From contig JAGYNF010000006.1 in NCBI GenBank assembly GCA_018400215.1, positions 1 to 20,857 on the forward strand: a DNA stretch of 20,857 nt. The letters run 5' to 3'. Both the position numbers and the translations under genes were made by a program. This DNA comes from Cyanobium sp. M55B138 (GTDB taxonomy: Bacteria; Cyanobacteriota; Cyanobacteriia; PCC-6307; Cyanobiaceae). Each line of letters opens with the position of its first letter. Within the stretch, counting starts at the first letter, position 1. Under the pieces are notes generated by a model, which was not told the DNA's origin, did no database searches, and saw nothing but the letters and a program-made list of their open reading frames with translations. This document shows, piece by piece, positions 8,593-16,632 of the stretch.

Positions 8593-9818
8593 GCTGGTAC
8601 CGCATCGTCAACGCGTCCAAGAACAAGGCGCGCATCGACATCTACGACGACATCGGCGAATTCCAGGACTGGTGGACCGGTGAGAAAACCGGTCTTGCCG
8701 CGCGCGACTTCTCCGCGACCCTGGCAGCGCTGGACGTCGGCGAGATCGAGCTGCACATCAACTCGCGCGGGGGCTCGGTCCCGGACGGGATCCAGATCTA
8801 CAACGAGCTGCGTCGGCACAAGGCGCGCGTGACCGTCGTCATCGACGGACAGGCCGCCTCGATCGCGTCCATCGTCGCGATGGCCGGCGACGAGGTCGTG
8901 ATGCCCTCGAACACGACGCTCTGGATCCATGACCCGATGGCGTTCCTCGACATCTGGGGCTACTCCAACGCCGACGAGCTGCGCGCCGCGGCGACCAAGA
9001 CCCTCAACCTCGCCGACGATCTCGACACCACGCGCGACATCCTGGTCAACACCTACCTGACCCGCGCCAACGACACCCTCACCCGCGACGAGCTGATTGC
9101 GATGATGGCCCGCGAGACCACCATCACTGCCGAGCAAGCAATCGCGTGGGGCCTCGCCGACCGGATCGAGGAGCCGCTCAAGCAGGCCGCGTGTCACGAC
9201 ATGCGCCCGATGCGCGAGCGTGCCCGCGACGCCGTCCAGGCCCGCGCCGATGCGATCGCCGCCGAACCCGAAGAGCAGGACACCGCCGATGTTCCCGAGA
9301 CACCCGCCCCCGCGCCGGAGCCGGAGCCGGAGCCCGAGCCCGTACCGGCCCTTGATCCCGATGCCGTCGTTATCCCCGCGACCGTCACCGCCGCGGATCT
9401 GCCGGCCCTGAACACCGCCCTTGCCGCGCGCGGCGTGACGCTCCACGCCGCCCAGACCGCGATGGATCCGCGCACCCTGGTCGACCTGTGCCAGACCGAG
9501 GGCTTCCTCGCCCTGGTCCCCGGCCTGTTGGCGTCCAGGGCCACCGAGACGGAAGTCCGCTCCCAGATCGCCCAAGCCGCCCGGCTGCGCGACCGCATGC
9601 AGGCCGCCGGGCTCGCCGCGCACTTCGATGCCACCCTGAACAGCCTGCGCACCGACCCCGTCGACGCCATCTGCCTCGCCTACTCCTACCGCATGGTGGA
9701 GGGCGAGAGCGCGATCCGCTCCGACCACGGCGCGCTCAACGGCCCCCCGAGCAAGCCGCCCCCCAACGTCCTATCGATCCAGGCCGCGCGTAAGGCGGCA
9801 CAGAGGAAACAGCCATGA
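8589..9818 (+). CDS. Capsid maturation protease of ClpP/S14 type with C-terminal scaffold-like region
   Basis: The head-maturation serine protease. The ClpP-like domain spans about residues 1-200. It contains ELHINSRGGSVPDGIQIYNE, then DGQAASIASIVAMAG with the catalytic Ser at about residue 91. WIHDPM follows with His at about residue 114, and LDTTRDIL offers the Asp. A repetitive proline/glutamate linker (PAPEPEPEPEPVP) lies near residue 240. It leads to a C-terminal helical region (to residue 409) resembling a scaffold fused to the protease, as in lambda C/Nu3. The frame is unbroken and overlaps both neighbours by ATGA. The processing targets are probably its own scaffold and the portal or capsid N-termini. 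Confidence 0.92.
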   Translation: MSWYRIVNASKNKARIDIYDDIGEFQDWWTGEKTGLAARDFSATLAALDVGEIELHINSRGGSVPDGIQIYNELRRHKARVTVVIDGQAASIASIVAMAGDEVVMPSNTTLWIHDPMAFLDIWGYSNADELRAAATKTLNLADDLDTTRDILVNTYLTRANDTLTRDELIAMMARETTITAEQAIAWGLADRIEEPLKQAACHDMRPMRERARDAVQARADAIAAEPEEQDTADVPETPAPAPEPEPEPEPVPALDPDAVVIPATVTAADLPALNTALAARGVTLHAAQTAMDPRTLVDLCQTEGFLALVPGLLASRATETEVRSQIAQAARLRDRMQAAGLAAHFDATLNSLRTDPVDAICLAYSYRMVEGESAIRSDHGALNGPPSKPPPNVLSIQAARKAAQRKQP

Positions 9819-10480
9819 CCATGATCACTGAAGGCCCCCGCGCAGGCGACTACCTGCTCTCCGAATCCAACGGCGCGCAGTCGCGCGAGTCCGCCGTCAT
9901 CGCCGCCGGGGCCGACCTGGTCGCCGGCACCGTGCTCGGCCAGCTCACCAAGAGCGTGGTGGCCCTGACGGCCGCCGCATCCGGCAACACGGGCGCCGAT
10001 ACCGGGCTCGCCTCGGTCACGGTCACGCTCGGCGCCCAAGCGCTGCCGGGCCGCTACGTCCTCGAATGCACGGCGGCCGTCGTTGTCGACCCGGCGACCC
10101 CGGCGCAGTGGTCGATCACCGCCCCCAACGGTCTTGCCCTGCAGTCCGCCGCGAGCGGAGTCGCTTACGCCGGGTCGCACCTCAACCTCACCCTCGGCGT
10201 CGGGACCACGCCCTGGGCCGCGGGCGATCTGTTGTATGTGGATGTCTCCGGCACCGGCCAGTACATCCAGCACAACCCAGACGCCGTGACCGGTGCGGAG
10301 ATCGCCGTCGCCGTGCTCTACGAGAGCGTCGATGCCGCAGAGGCCATCGCCGACGGCGTGATCACCGCCCGCCTCGCCGAGGTCGACGACGCCGCCCTGA
10401 CCTGGCACACCGGCATCACCGACGCCGAGAAAGCCGCCGCCGTTGCCTCCCTGGCAGCTCGTCACATCATCGTCCGCTGA
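9815..10480 (+). CDS. Head decoration protein (lambda gpD-like), enlarged
   Basis: A capsid-stabilising decoration protein, 221 aa. The N-terminal part has the family pattern SESNGAQSRESAVIAAGADL and VAGTVLGQL. The C-terminal part has AARLAEVDDA-like sequence: ITARLAEVDDAALTWHTGIT, then DAEKAAAVASLAARHIIVR. Between them lies an extra beta-rich domain of about 110 residues (from SGNTGADTGLASVTVTLGAQ), so the protein is about twice the length of lambda gpD. The start at ATG 9815 overlaps the protease stop. The frame is unbroken. The inserted domain may be surface-exposed. Confidence 0.88.
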   Translation: MTMITEGPRAGDYLLSESNGAQSRESAVIAAGADLVAGTVLGQLTKSVVALTAAASGNTGADTGLASVTVTLGAQALPGRYVLECTAAVVVDPATPAQWSITAPNGLALQSAASGVAYAGSHLNLTLGVGTTPWAAGDLLYVDVSGTGQYIQHNPDAVTGAEIAVAVLYESVDAAEAIADGVITARLAEVDDAALTWHTGITDAEKAAAVASLAARHIIVR

Positions 10481-10491
10481 GGAGCGCCGAC

Positions 10492-11496
10492 ATGCCCACT
10501 CTCGATATTTTCAACAGCGACGCCTTCAGCGTCTCCAGCCTGACTGCCTCGATCAACCATGTGACCGAAGGCCAGGCCGTCCCGTCCGTGGTCGACGCTT
10601 TGTTCCTGCAAGGCGAGCGCGGCATCAGCACGACGACCGCCTGGGTCGAGCGCAAAGGCGACAGCCTGCAGTTGGTCCCGGCCGCCCCTCGCGGCGCCGA
10701 CGCCGACCCGGTCAACAAAAGCACCCGCGACGGCCAGACCTTCACCGCGATCCACCTGCCCACCCGTGGCGGCATCAACGCCGACCAGGTGCAGAATGTC
10801 CGCGCGTTCGGCTCCGAGACCGAGGAAGAGGTGGTCGAGCGCATGGTGCAGGACGAGCTCGACCGCATGCGTCGCAACCTCTCCGCCACCATCACCTACC
10901 ACCGCATGGGCGCGATCAAGGGTCTCGTCCTGGACGCGACCGGGTCGACCCTGCTCGACATCCACGATGCGTTCAACGTCTCCCAGCAGTCCCAGTCGAT
11001 GGAGCTCGACCAGGCCGGCACCGACATCCGCGCCCTGATCATCAAAGCCAAGCGCTTGTCCGAGAAGGCGGTCGCCGGCTCTATGGTCAACGGCTTCGTG
11101 GCGCTTTGCGGCGAGGGCTTCTTCGACCTGCTGACCAATCACGGCGACACCAAGGAAGCCTTCAATCGCTACATGGACGGCGAGATGCTCCGCAACGATC
11201 CGCGCTCCGGATTCAGCTTCGGCGGCGTGGTCTGGCGCGAGCTCTACGGCAAGGTCGGCAACACCGAGTTTATCGACGACGAGCACGCCTACCTGATCCC
11301 GTTGGGCGTCCCGGACCTGTTCATCACCCGCTGGGCACCGGCCGACTACATGGAGACCGTCAACACCCTCGGCATCCCCTACTACGCCAAGCAGGAGCTG
11401 CGGCGCATGGGCAAGGGCGTGGACCTCGAAGCGCAGTCCAACCCCATCAACCTCTGCACCCGCCCGCGCGCCGTCATCAAGCTCACCCACACCTGA
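10492..11496 (+). CDS. Major capsid protein (lambda gpE-like)
   Basis: The main shell protein, HK97 fold, 334 aa. It starts at ATG 10492 after GAGGAGCG (10480-10487). It begins MPTLDIFNSDAFSVSSLTAS, as gpE-like proteins do. Recognisable stretches include RAFGSETEEEVVERMVQDEL, GEGFFDLLTNHGDTKEAFNR and FGGVVWRELYG. The C-terminal segment YLIPLGVPDLFITRWAPADY is the typical gpE ending, followed by YAKQELRRMGKGVDLEAQSN. The frame is unbroken, the length is close to that of lambda gpE, and it follows the decoration protein as in lambda D-E. Confidence 0.95.
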   Translation: MPTLDIFNSDAFSVSSLTASINHVTEGQAVPSVVDALFLQGERGISTTTAWVERKGDSLQLVPAAPRGADADPVNKSTRDGQTFTAIHLPTRGGINADQVQNVRAFGSETEEEVVERMVQDELDRMRRNLSATITYHRMGAIKGLVLDATGSTLLDIHDAFNVSQQSQSMELDQAGTDIRALIIKAKRLSEKAVAGSMVNGFVALCGEGFFDLLTNHGDTKEAFNRYMDGEMLRNDPRSGFSFGGVVWRELYGKVGNTEFIDDEHAYLIPLGVPDLFITRWAPADYMETVNTLGIPYYAKQELRRMGKGVDLEAQSNPINLCTRPRAVIKLTHT

Positions 11497-11523
11497 GCCT
11501 GATCCGGAGCCGCAGCCGCACCC

Positions 11524-11900
11524 ATGAGCCACCTCGACGACCCTCCCAGCTGATGGTCGACAAGCTGTTCACCGTGCGGACGTTCGGCGTGCCGGTCGCC
11601 CTGCCGGGCGGCCGGGATGTCGTCGGCGTGTTCGTGCGCGCCCCGCAGCCCAAAACACCGTGGCCCGAGATCGGTGCCACGCTCAACCTACGCCACACCC
11701 CGAACCCCGAGGTCCACCTGCTCGCCGCCGACACCGTCGGCTGAGCCTAACACCCCGGTTGTCATCACCGTCAAGCGCGACACCGCCGAGCGATTCCTCG
11801 TCGTGGACGTCGATCCTCCCGCCGACGGGATGGCCCGCGTCGCCCTCCTGGTCGACCCCACCGACGCCCGCGTCCCGATCCGACCAACCGGTGGCAATGA
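11524..11900 (+). CDS. Head-tail attachment protein (lambda FII/Phage_attach-like), about 126 aa
   Basis: A connector protein binding the head completion complex and the tail. It starts at ATG 11524 (MSHLDDPSQL after one lost C near 11540). It continues MVDKLFTVRTFGVPVALPGG, then GVFVRAPQPKTPWPEIGATL. After a break near 11745 comes VVITVKRDTAERFLVVDVDP and a C-terminus ending RWQ. It ends at TGA 11898-11900, overlapping the next start. Repaired length is 126 residues, near that of lambda FII. Order after the capsid gene and the small beta-barrel-like composition agree. The family assignment is by size, place and sequence style. Confidence 0.6.
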
Positions 11901-12456
11901 TGAGCGTACCCGTCACCACCACCCTGGACGCCTACCACGCCGCGGTCATCGAGACCCTGCGCGACACCTTCGGCGACCGGATCCAGACCTACGGGCCCTA
12001 CGACCCGACGGAGCTCCTCGACAACACGCGCCCGCTCAACACCCCGGCGCTCTACCTGCAGCTCGAGACCACGGACCTGATCACCCTGCCCGACGGCATG
12101 CCCCTGCGCGCACACGTCCCCGCGCGCATCTCCCCGGTCATCCGTCGTGCTCAGCACCCGCACCGCCGGTGACCTGCAAGTCGCGCTCGATGTCCTCGCC
12201 AGCGCGGTGGCCGTGCTCGTCTCCAAAGCCGGAGCCGACGACCGCCAAGCCGCCGCCCGGGCAACCGCTGGGGCCTCGGCGCCGCCGTCACCGCCCCGAG
12301 GGCATCGCCGCCATCCCCGCCGAGTGGCGCCCCGGCGCCAACGGCTACGACTCGCGCGCCGTGCGCTTCGAGCAGACGCTTTATTTGCCGAACGATCCTA
12401 TCGCCTGCCTCGCCGAGCCCGCGCCCGAGCCGGTCGAGCCGGACCCCGAACCCTAG
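11897..12456 (+). CDS. Hypothetical phage connector or minor tail protein, about 187 aa
   Basis: It starts at ATG 11897 in the ATGA overlap (a second ATG follows at 11900). It begins MMSVPVTTTLDAYHAAVIET, with DTFGDRIQTYGPYDPTELLD. The middle, in shifted frames from about 12150, contains GDLQVALDVLASAVAVLVSK. The C-terminus reads AAVTAPEGIAAIPAEWRPGA, then DSRAVRFEQTLYLPNDPIAC and a proline/glutamate tail ending EPDPEP at TAG 12454-12456. The terminator-like arrangement (helical start, beta-rich end with FEQTLYL) resembles small tail-completion proteins, but I cannot name a family. Confidence 0.5.
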
Positions 12457-12468
12457 CCCGGAGCCGAC

Positions 12469-12725
12469 ATGCCCACGGTCCAGATCAACAAAACCGCCTA
12501 CGTCAAGATCGTCGACGCCGCGGCCGAGAGCTTCACCGCACAGTGCCGCGCGGAAACCCTCTGGGAAGTCACGTTCGCCGAAACCGAACCCGCCGTCGAG
12601 ACCGCGGGCGCCCTGGTCCCGCCCGGCCTCGAGCACGGCGTGACCCGCGCCAACGGCACCGGCCACGGCAGGGCAAGCTCCCGGCCAGCGCCCCGGTCGC
12701 AACCGCCGACGTGGTCGTGATCTGA
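12469..12725 (+). CDS. Small structural protein, about 85 aa
   Basis: It starts at ATG 12469 after CGGAGC. It begins MPTVQINKTAYVKIVDAAAE, then SFTAQCRAETLWEVTFAETE. After one lost base near 12665 it ends GKLPASAPVATADVVVI at TGA 12723-12725. The short all-beta composition resembles small capsid or fibre-accessory proteins with a receptor-type beta-sandwich. I cannot assign a family. One single-base repair yields exactly 86 codons, which supports the gene. Confidence 0.55.
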
Positions 12726-12727
12726 GC

Positions 12728-12919
12728 ATGCGCGCCTTCAACCCATTCGCCGCATTCCGGCCGTTCAGCGCGCATCGCGCGTCGGGCCACCGCCCCGCCC
12801 CCGGCTTCGAGCTATTCATGGTCCGCAAGCCCGGCGGAGTCGGCTGGGAGCCCCTCATGGTCCGCAAGCCCGGCGGAGTCGGCTGGGAAACATTTCAGGT
12901 GAAGAAAGCACATGTCTGA
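12728..12919 (+). CDS. Small protein with a 13-residue tandem repeat, 63 aa
   Basis: An unbroken frame from ATG 12728 to TGA 12917-12919. The N-terminus is basic and aromatic (MRAFNPFAAFRPFSAHRASG). The C-terminal half is two copies of MVRKPGGVGWE plus a degenerate third (QVKKAHV). The repeat period is 13 residues. Two nearly identical 34-bp DNA copies underlie it (12816-12849 and 12855-12888). I do not know a family. The repeats could be short binding peptides, and the following small gene starts within the stop region. Confidence 0.5.
   Translation: MRAFNPFAAFRPFSAHRASGHRPAPGFELFMVRKPGGVGWEPLMVRKPGGVGWETFQVKKAHV
12816..12888 (+). repeat. Tandem direct repeat, 2 x 34 bp, period 39
   Basis: Two identical 34-base copies starting tcatggtccgc, at 12816-12849 and 12855-12888. 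The five intervening bases complete a 39-base period, which keeps reading frame and encodes the 13-residue peptide repeat. Perfect identity indicates recent duplication or gene conversion. Confidence 0.9.
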
Positions 12920-12986
12920 GCCGCTACCCCACGAAGATCAGAGCCCCGCATCCGGGTTCCAGATCGAGCAGGAGGCACCGAGCTGA
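12912..12986 (+). CDS. Possible 24-residue peptide
   Basis: ATG 12912 overlaps the previous stop region. The frame reads MSEPLPHEDQSPASGFQIEQ, then EAPS, and stops at TGA 12984-12986, where TGATG starts the fibre gene. Its end carries AGGAGG (12970-12975), the ribosome site for the fibre gene. It may serve mainly as a coupling leader. Too short to identify, but the double overlap fits the operon. Confidence 0.35.
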   Translation: MSEPLPHEDQSPASGFQIEQEAPS

Positions 12987-14973
12987 TGACGGTGATTCTG
13001 GGTGCTGTCCAGCCCGACGACCTCGCCGAGCCCTATGTCGATGAAGGCACCCCCGGCGCTGACGGCCTGTTGACCGCCGCGGACAAGCTCAAGCTCGACG
13101 ACATCGAAAACGAGGCTACAGCGGATCAAACCGCACAAGAAATCGCAACCGCAATCGACGCCGACGAGACAGCGGAAGCGACGCTTAAGACCGCGCTCGG
13201 GCTCGGGTCTGCGGCTTATACCGACGATGACGACTATGCGACCGCCGCCCAAGGCGATTTGGCGAATACCGCAGAACAGCCTGCCGCGATCACAACCGCC
13301 GCGATCACAGACGGCAGCCTCGCCACCCGCTCAACGGCTCGATCCATCACGTCGCTCTAACCGAGGACGTCGATGTCGCCTGGACCGCGCCCATCCCGAG
13401 CGGCGGCAACGCTGCTACGACCGGCTACTACTGCACCGTGGTCTTCAACCCGCCCGGCACTGGCGAAGGCTCGGGCGCCGAAGACGACGGCCCGTGGATC
13501 GCCCCCTTCCCGGTCGGCTGGAATCAGGTCGGCGGTCTCGACTCCATCAACCTCGCACCCGGCGATGACCCGATTGTCTGCTCGCTCGCAAGCGTGGGCG
13601 ACGGCGTGATCCTCGTCTCGGCGGTGGCGAGCAGTGGAGATTGCAGCGTGAGTATGCAGCGGCATTTGCAGTCGATGCTGATGCGCGCAGGCCGCCGTCA
13701 CAACGACATCGGCACGCCGGGCGCCTGGGGCTTCGGCGTGGGCGTGACGCCCTACGATCGGGTGCCCGCAGGCTGGGAGCCGGCAGCGGATCACACGACA
13801 CCCGATGCGGACGGCTACGGCAATTACACCTACCTGGATGGCTCGGTCGCGGCCTATGTGCCGCGTTTTACTACAAATGGGGCACGGGCTCGAATGGTCT
13901 GTCGATCAACACGATCGACATCAAAAACATCTGGACATTCCGCGACCGCGCCCACGCCGCGCAGTCCGGCTACGCCCTGCACCGGGCCTTTGTCGACGGC
14001 GGGCAGGTTATGCCCGGCGCATTCGTGGACAAATACCAGTGGAGCGCGAACAGCTACAACGGCAACGTGGTTGCGGGAAGCATCAAAAACGGCGATCCGC
14101 TCTCGAGCAGCGCCTCGCGCAACGGCAGGGCTCCCTGCTCACCGGCCTGACGACGACGGACAACATCTATGCCGGCGCGCTCAAAGCCGCCAAAACGCGG
14201 GGCCAGGATTTCTTCTGCAACAGCCGCTTCATCTGGGCTGCGCTGGCGATGCTGTCCTACGCCCATGCACAGGCGTCGTCATCGACCGAGCGCTGCGGCG
14301 GTACATGGCCGGCGCCAACTACCCCAAAGGCAACAACAGCAATAACGCTGCGCGCACCGACGTGGACGACACGAGCTGCTCATGGACCTCGAGCGGCTAC
14401 AACTTCTGCGGCCTGACGGGCAGCGCGTCGACATTCGCAAAATCCACGCACAACGGTCAAAACTCGGGCATTGCCGATCTGAACGGCAACGTCTGGGAAG
14501 TCACGCCCGGATTCACGAGCAACGGCTCCCATTTCCTCATTTTCAAAGAGGCCGCATCGATCGTCGATGTGACGGGCGGCACGACCCTGTCTACGGATCT
14601 GTGGAGCGCAGCCGGGTATTCGGACCTTCACGACAATCTCGGCGCCACCTATGAAAGCGCAATCGCGCGCAGCGCCGTTACACGCTACGCAAGCGCCAGC
14701 CAGGCATTCAGCGCCGCCACCGAAGGCAACGCCTGGGCATTCGCAGGCATGGGCGGCATGCTCGCCGCGGGCGCCAGTACGGCGGGCACGGCCGAATTCG
14801 GAAGCGACGGTTTTGGGATTACCGGCCTGCGGCCATGTGCCGATTTCGGGCGGGAGCTGGAACACCGGGGCGAGCGCGGGGGTCTGGGCGTTGAATTGCG
14901 GCGCTGTCCGGGGCAGCTCGTCTGTCCGCGTTGGGGGCCGGGCCGCCTGTTACTTGGCTGGCCCGAGCGATAG
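12986..14973 (+). CDS. DGR target: fibre-like protein with C-type-lectin/FGE-type variable C-terminus, about 664 aa
   Basis: The probable receptor-binding tail protein diversified by the DGR. It starts at ATG 12986, behind AGGAGG. The N-terminus (MTVILGAVQPDDLAEPYVDE, then AADKLKLDDIENEA and ATLKTALGLGSAAYTDDDDY) resembles phage tail-fibre shafts. The middle reads YDRVPAGWEPAADHTTPDAD, FYYKWGTGSNGLSINTIDIK and NYPKGNNSNNAARTDVDD. GIADLNGNVWEVTPGF (near 14468) is the FGE/CLec core motif. GFGITGLRP then leads into the variable repeat: PISGGSWNTGASAGVWALNC, GAVRGSSSVRVGGRAA. Breaks lie near 13325, 13866, 14127, 14271, 14833-14842 and 14963. Restoring seven lost bases gives exactly 665 codons with a TAG at 14971-14973. 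FGE enzymatic activity is not expected. The alternative is two proteins split near 13330. Confidence 0.85.
14834..14948 (+). repeat. DGR variable repeat (VR)
   Basis: The 3' end of the target gene matches the template repeat at 15391-15505. From 14843 to 14948 there are 18 substitutions and one one-base gap. Every substituted position is an A in TR: twelve A to G, five A to C and one A to T. No other TR base differs. Twelve residues change: seven TR Asn codons become Ser, Thr, Gly, Ala or Arg, and Glu, Thr, Gln and Asp also change. The non-A framework (WN, AGVW, LNC, VGG) is fixed. The GC-rich 3' end, CGTTGGGGGCC plus flanks (14929-14948), is the likely initiation-of-homing site. Confidence 0.95.
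14939..14965 (+). other. Inverted repeat at the VR 3' end
   Basis: CGGGCC (14939-14944) and GGCCCG (14960-14965) are perfect inverted repeats. A second GCC/GGC pair lies inside (14945-14947 and 14956-14958), with one bulged T and an eight-base loop. DGRs often have a hairpin or cruciform just past the homing site that aids retrohoming. Here it overlaps the end of the repeat and the target gene's stop region. The role is inferred from position. Confidence 0.45.
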
Positions 14974-14975
14974 CG

Positions 14976-15376
14976 ATGGGCCTTCACTCGAAGCCAACCT
15001 GAATCAGCGGTTCATCGAGACCGCGCGTCAGGTCAATTTGTATTTGAATCATTTTCCGAAGCATGAAAAGTACGCGCTCGCACAGCAGATCCGGAATGCG
15101 CTGTACGACGTGTATGCGCTGATCGTCGAAGCGCAAAAGCGCTATCACAAGAAAACCACGCTAACCAACCTCGACATTCGCCACGAGCAGCTGCGGATGT
15201 TCGTTAATCTCGCGCACAGTCTCGGCTATTTTCAGTTCCGCGACGGTCAGCCGTCCGCCGAGTCGCCGGAGGCGCGGGCTATCCACAGACACCTGGTCTT
15301 GAGTCGAATGATCGACGAGCTTGGGCGGATGATCGGTGGGTGGCTGAGGCTGGAATCAGGAGGCAAAGAGCAGTGA
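14976..15376 (+). CDS. avd: DGR accessory variability determinant (Avd), about 133 aa
   Basis: A four-helix-bundle protein that binds the DGR reverse transcriptase and template RNA. The start ATG 14976 lies two bases after the target stop. One lost G in the GGG run (14978-14980) brings it into frame as MGPSLEANLNQRF. It reads VNLYLNHFPKHEKYALAQQI, then RNALYDVYALIVEAQKRYHK and HEQLRMFVNLAHSLGYFQF, ending ELGRMIGGWLRLESGGKEQ at TGA 15374-15376. The FPKHE, A...A..RY and GRMIGGWL elements are the Avd hallmarks as I recall them. Length is normal for the family. As written, the target frame runs straight into this frame without a stop. Confidence 0.9.
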
Positions 15377-15632
15377 AGGAGACGTCTTAACATGTGCCCG
15401 ATTTCGGGCGGGAACTGGAACAACGAGGCGAACGCAGGGTCTGGACGTTGAATTGCAACAATGTCCGAGGCAACTCGAATGTCAACGTTGGGGGCCAGGC
15501 CGACTCTGATTCACCTCGCATCCGGCAACGGAATGGTGGAACACAGGGAGACGTTTTCCTGCGCGCAAGCGCGAAATCAGAGTGCATCCGCCTTTCCGGT
15601 AGGGCCGGCAACGGTGTCGAAGGTCAGGCGCG
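15377..15632 (+). ncRNA. Probable DGR template RNA (TR plus flanks)
   Basis: The interval between avd and the reverse transcriptase has no convincing protein. It contains TR, then a 127-base spacer to the RT start. In studied DGRs this TR-plus-spacer RNA is the reverse-transcription template and primer. A short GCGC stem closed by a GCAA loop (15561-15572) is visible in the spacer. The RNA ends are unknown. Small open frames here (such as 15394-15636) are shadows of TR. Confidence 0.7.
15391..15505 (+). repeat. DGR template repeat (TR)
   Basis: The invariant donor copy of the VR, between avd and the reverse transcriptase. It is rich in AAC and AAT codons at the diversified positions. In VR frame it reads MCPISGGNWNNEANAG, then VWTLNCNNVRGNSNVNVGGQ. 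Of 27 adenines between 15401 and 15505, 18 differ in VR. One G is missing in the run at 15437-15439 relative to VR (four bases AGGG against five G). If real, that deletion would transfer a frameshift to VR on retrohoming, so it is more likely a base-calling loss. Confidence 0.95.
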
Positions 15633-16632
15633 ATGAAGCGCATCGGTCATTTGTTCGAGGCTGCGTTTACGCCGGAAAGCATTTATGCGGGGTATGCGGC
15701 GCCTCTCGCGGCAAGCATCACACCCGCGCCTGTTTCGAGTTCGAGCGGAGGCTTGCGTATCACCTCGACATGCTGCGCGGGCTGACCAGCGGGCGCTATC
15801 GGCCCCGGCCCTACTTCCGATTCGTCGTCAAAGAGCCGAAAGAGCGCGTGATCTACGCCCCGGCTTTTCGTGATCTCGTGGTGCAGCACGCCATCTATCG
15901 CGTCATCCTGCCCATCTTCGATCCGACCTTTATCGCCGCGTCGTTTGCCTGCCGGGTGGGCTACGGCACGCACCGCGCCGCCGATTATGCGCAGCAGGCA
16001 CTCAAGGCCAGTCCGCGCGACAGCTACACGCTCAAGCTCGACGCACGAAAATTCTTCTACAGCATCGATCGCGCGGTACTGCGCACGCTGATCGAGCGCA
16101 AGATCAAAGACCGCCGCTTTATCGGCGTGATGATGCAGTTTGCGGATTACGGGTCGCCTGTCGGCATCCCGATCGGCAACCTCCTCAGCCAGATTTACGC
16201 GCTGATCTATCTCAATCCCGTGGATCATTTCGTCAAGCGCGAGCTCGGCGTGAAGCGCTATTGCCGCTATGTCGATGATCTCATGCTGTTCGGCCTGACC
16301 CGCGAGCAGTGCGTGGAGTATCGCGAGCGCATTGCCGCGTTCATGCGCGACCGGCTGGGCTGGAGCTTTCGCGCACCACGATCGCGACCGTACAGCGCGG
16401 CGTCAACTTCGTCGGATACCGTACCTGGGCGCGCAAGCGATTCGTTCGCAAGCACAGCCTTTATACGCTGCGCCGATCCGTTGCGCGTGGAAAGCTCGAC
16501 TCCGTCGTCTCGGTGCTCGGGCACGCCAGGCGCACGCACAGTCTGCGACACATGATTGCGACGGTCAGACGCCGAACCCCGGCGATGTACCGGGCGCTCC
16601 CGCCGGCATATAGGAGGATGACATGTACATGA
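15633..16632 (+). CDS. DGR reverse transcriptase, about 333 aa
   Basis: The error-prone, adenine-mutagenic reverse transcriptase that copies the TR RNA into cDNA for VR replacement. ATG 15633 gives MKRIGHLFEAAFTPESIYAG, the usual DGR-RT opening (MKR.G.LF). After a lost base near 15705 it reads GKHHTRACFEFERRLAYHLD. Further motifs are RPRPYFRFVVKEPKERVIYA, FRDLVVQHAIYRVI, ASFACRVGYGTHRA and LKLDARKFFYSID. IGNLLSQ at 16172-16192 is the DGR-specific motif 4 (in place of the QG of group II and retroviral enzymes). RYVDDLMLFG has the catalytic YVDD at 16268-16279. A second lost G near 16364 restores LGLELSRTTIATV and FVGYRTWARKRFVRKHSLY. It ends at TGA 16630-16632. Two one-base repairs give exactly 334 codons. 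All catalytic residues are intact. Confidence 0.95.

Noticed and set aside
8502..9728. Long antisense frame opposite the protease (and a similar one at 10462-11532)
   Set aside because: Shadows of well-supported sense genes with intact motifs; valine/glycine/alanine-rich translation typical of antisense GC-rich DNA.
13438..14973. Formylglycine-generating (sulfatase-modifying) enzyme
   Set aside because: The FGE-like motif is shared by the C-type-lectin fold of DGR targets; the VR at the end and neighbouring RT explain it better.
15394..15636. An 80-aa protein across TR
   Set aside because: It arises from the TR copy of the target's C-terminus continuing into the spacer; no independent start signal or family.
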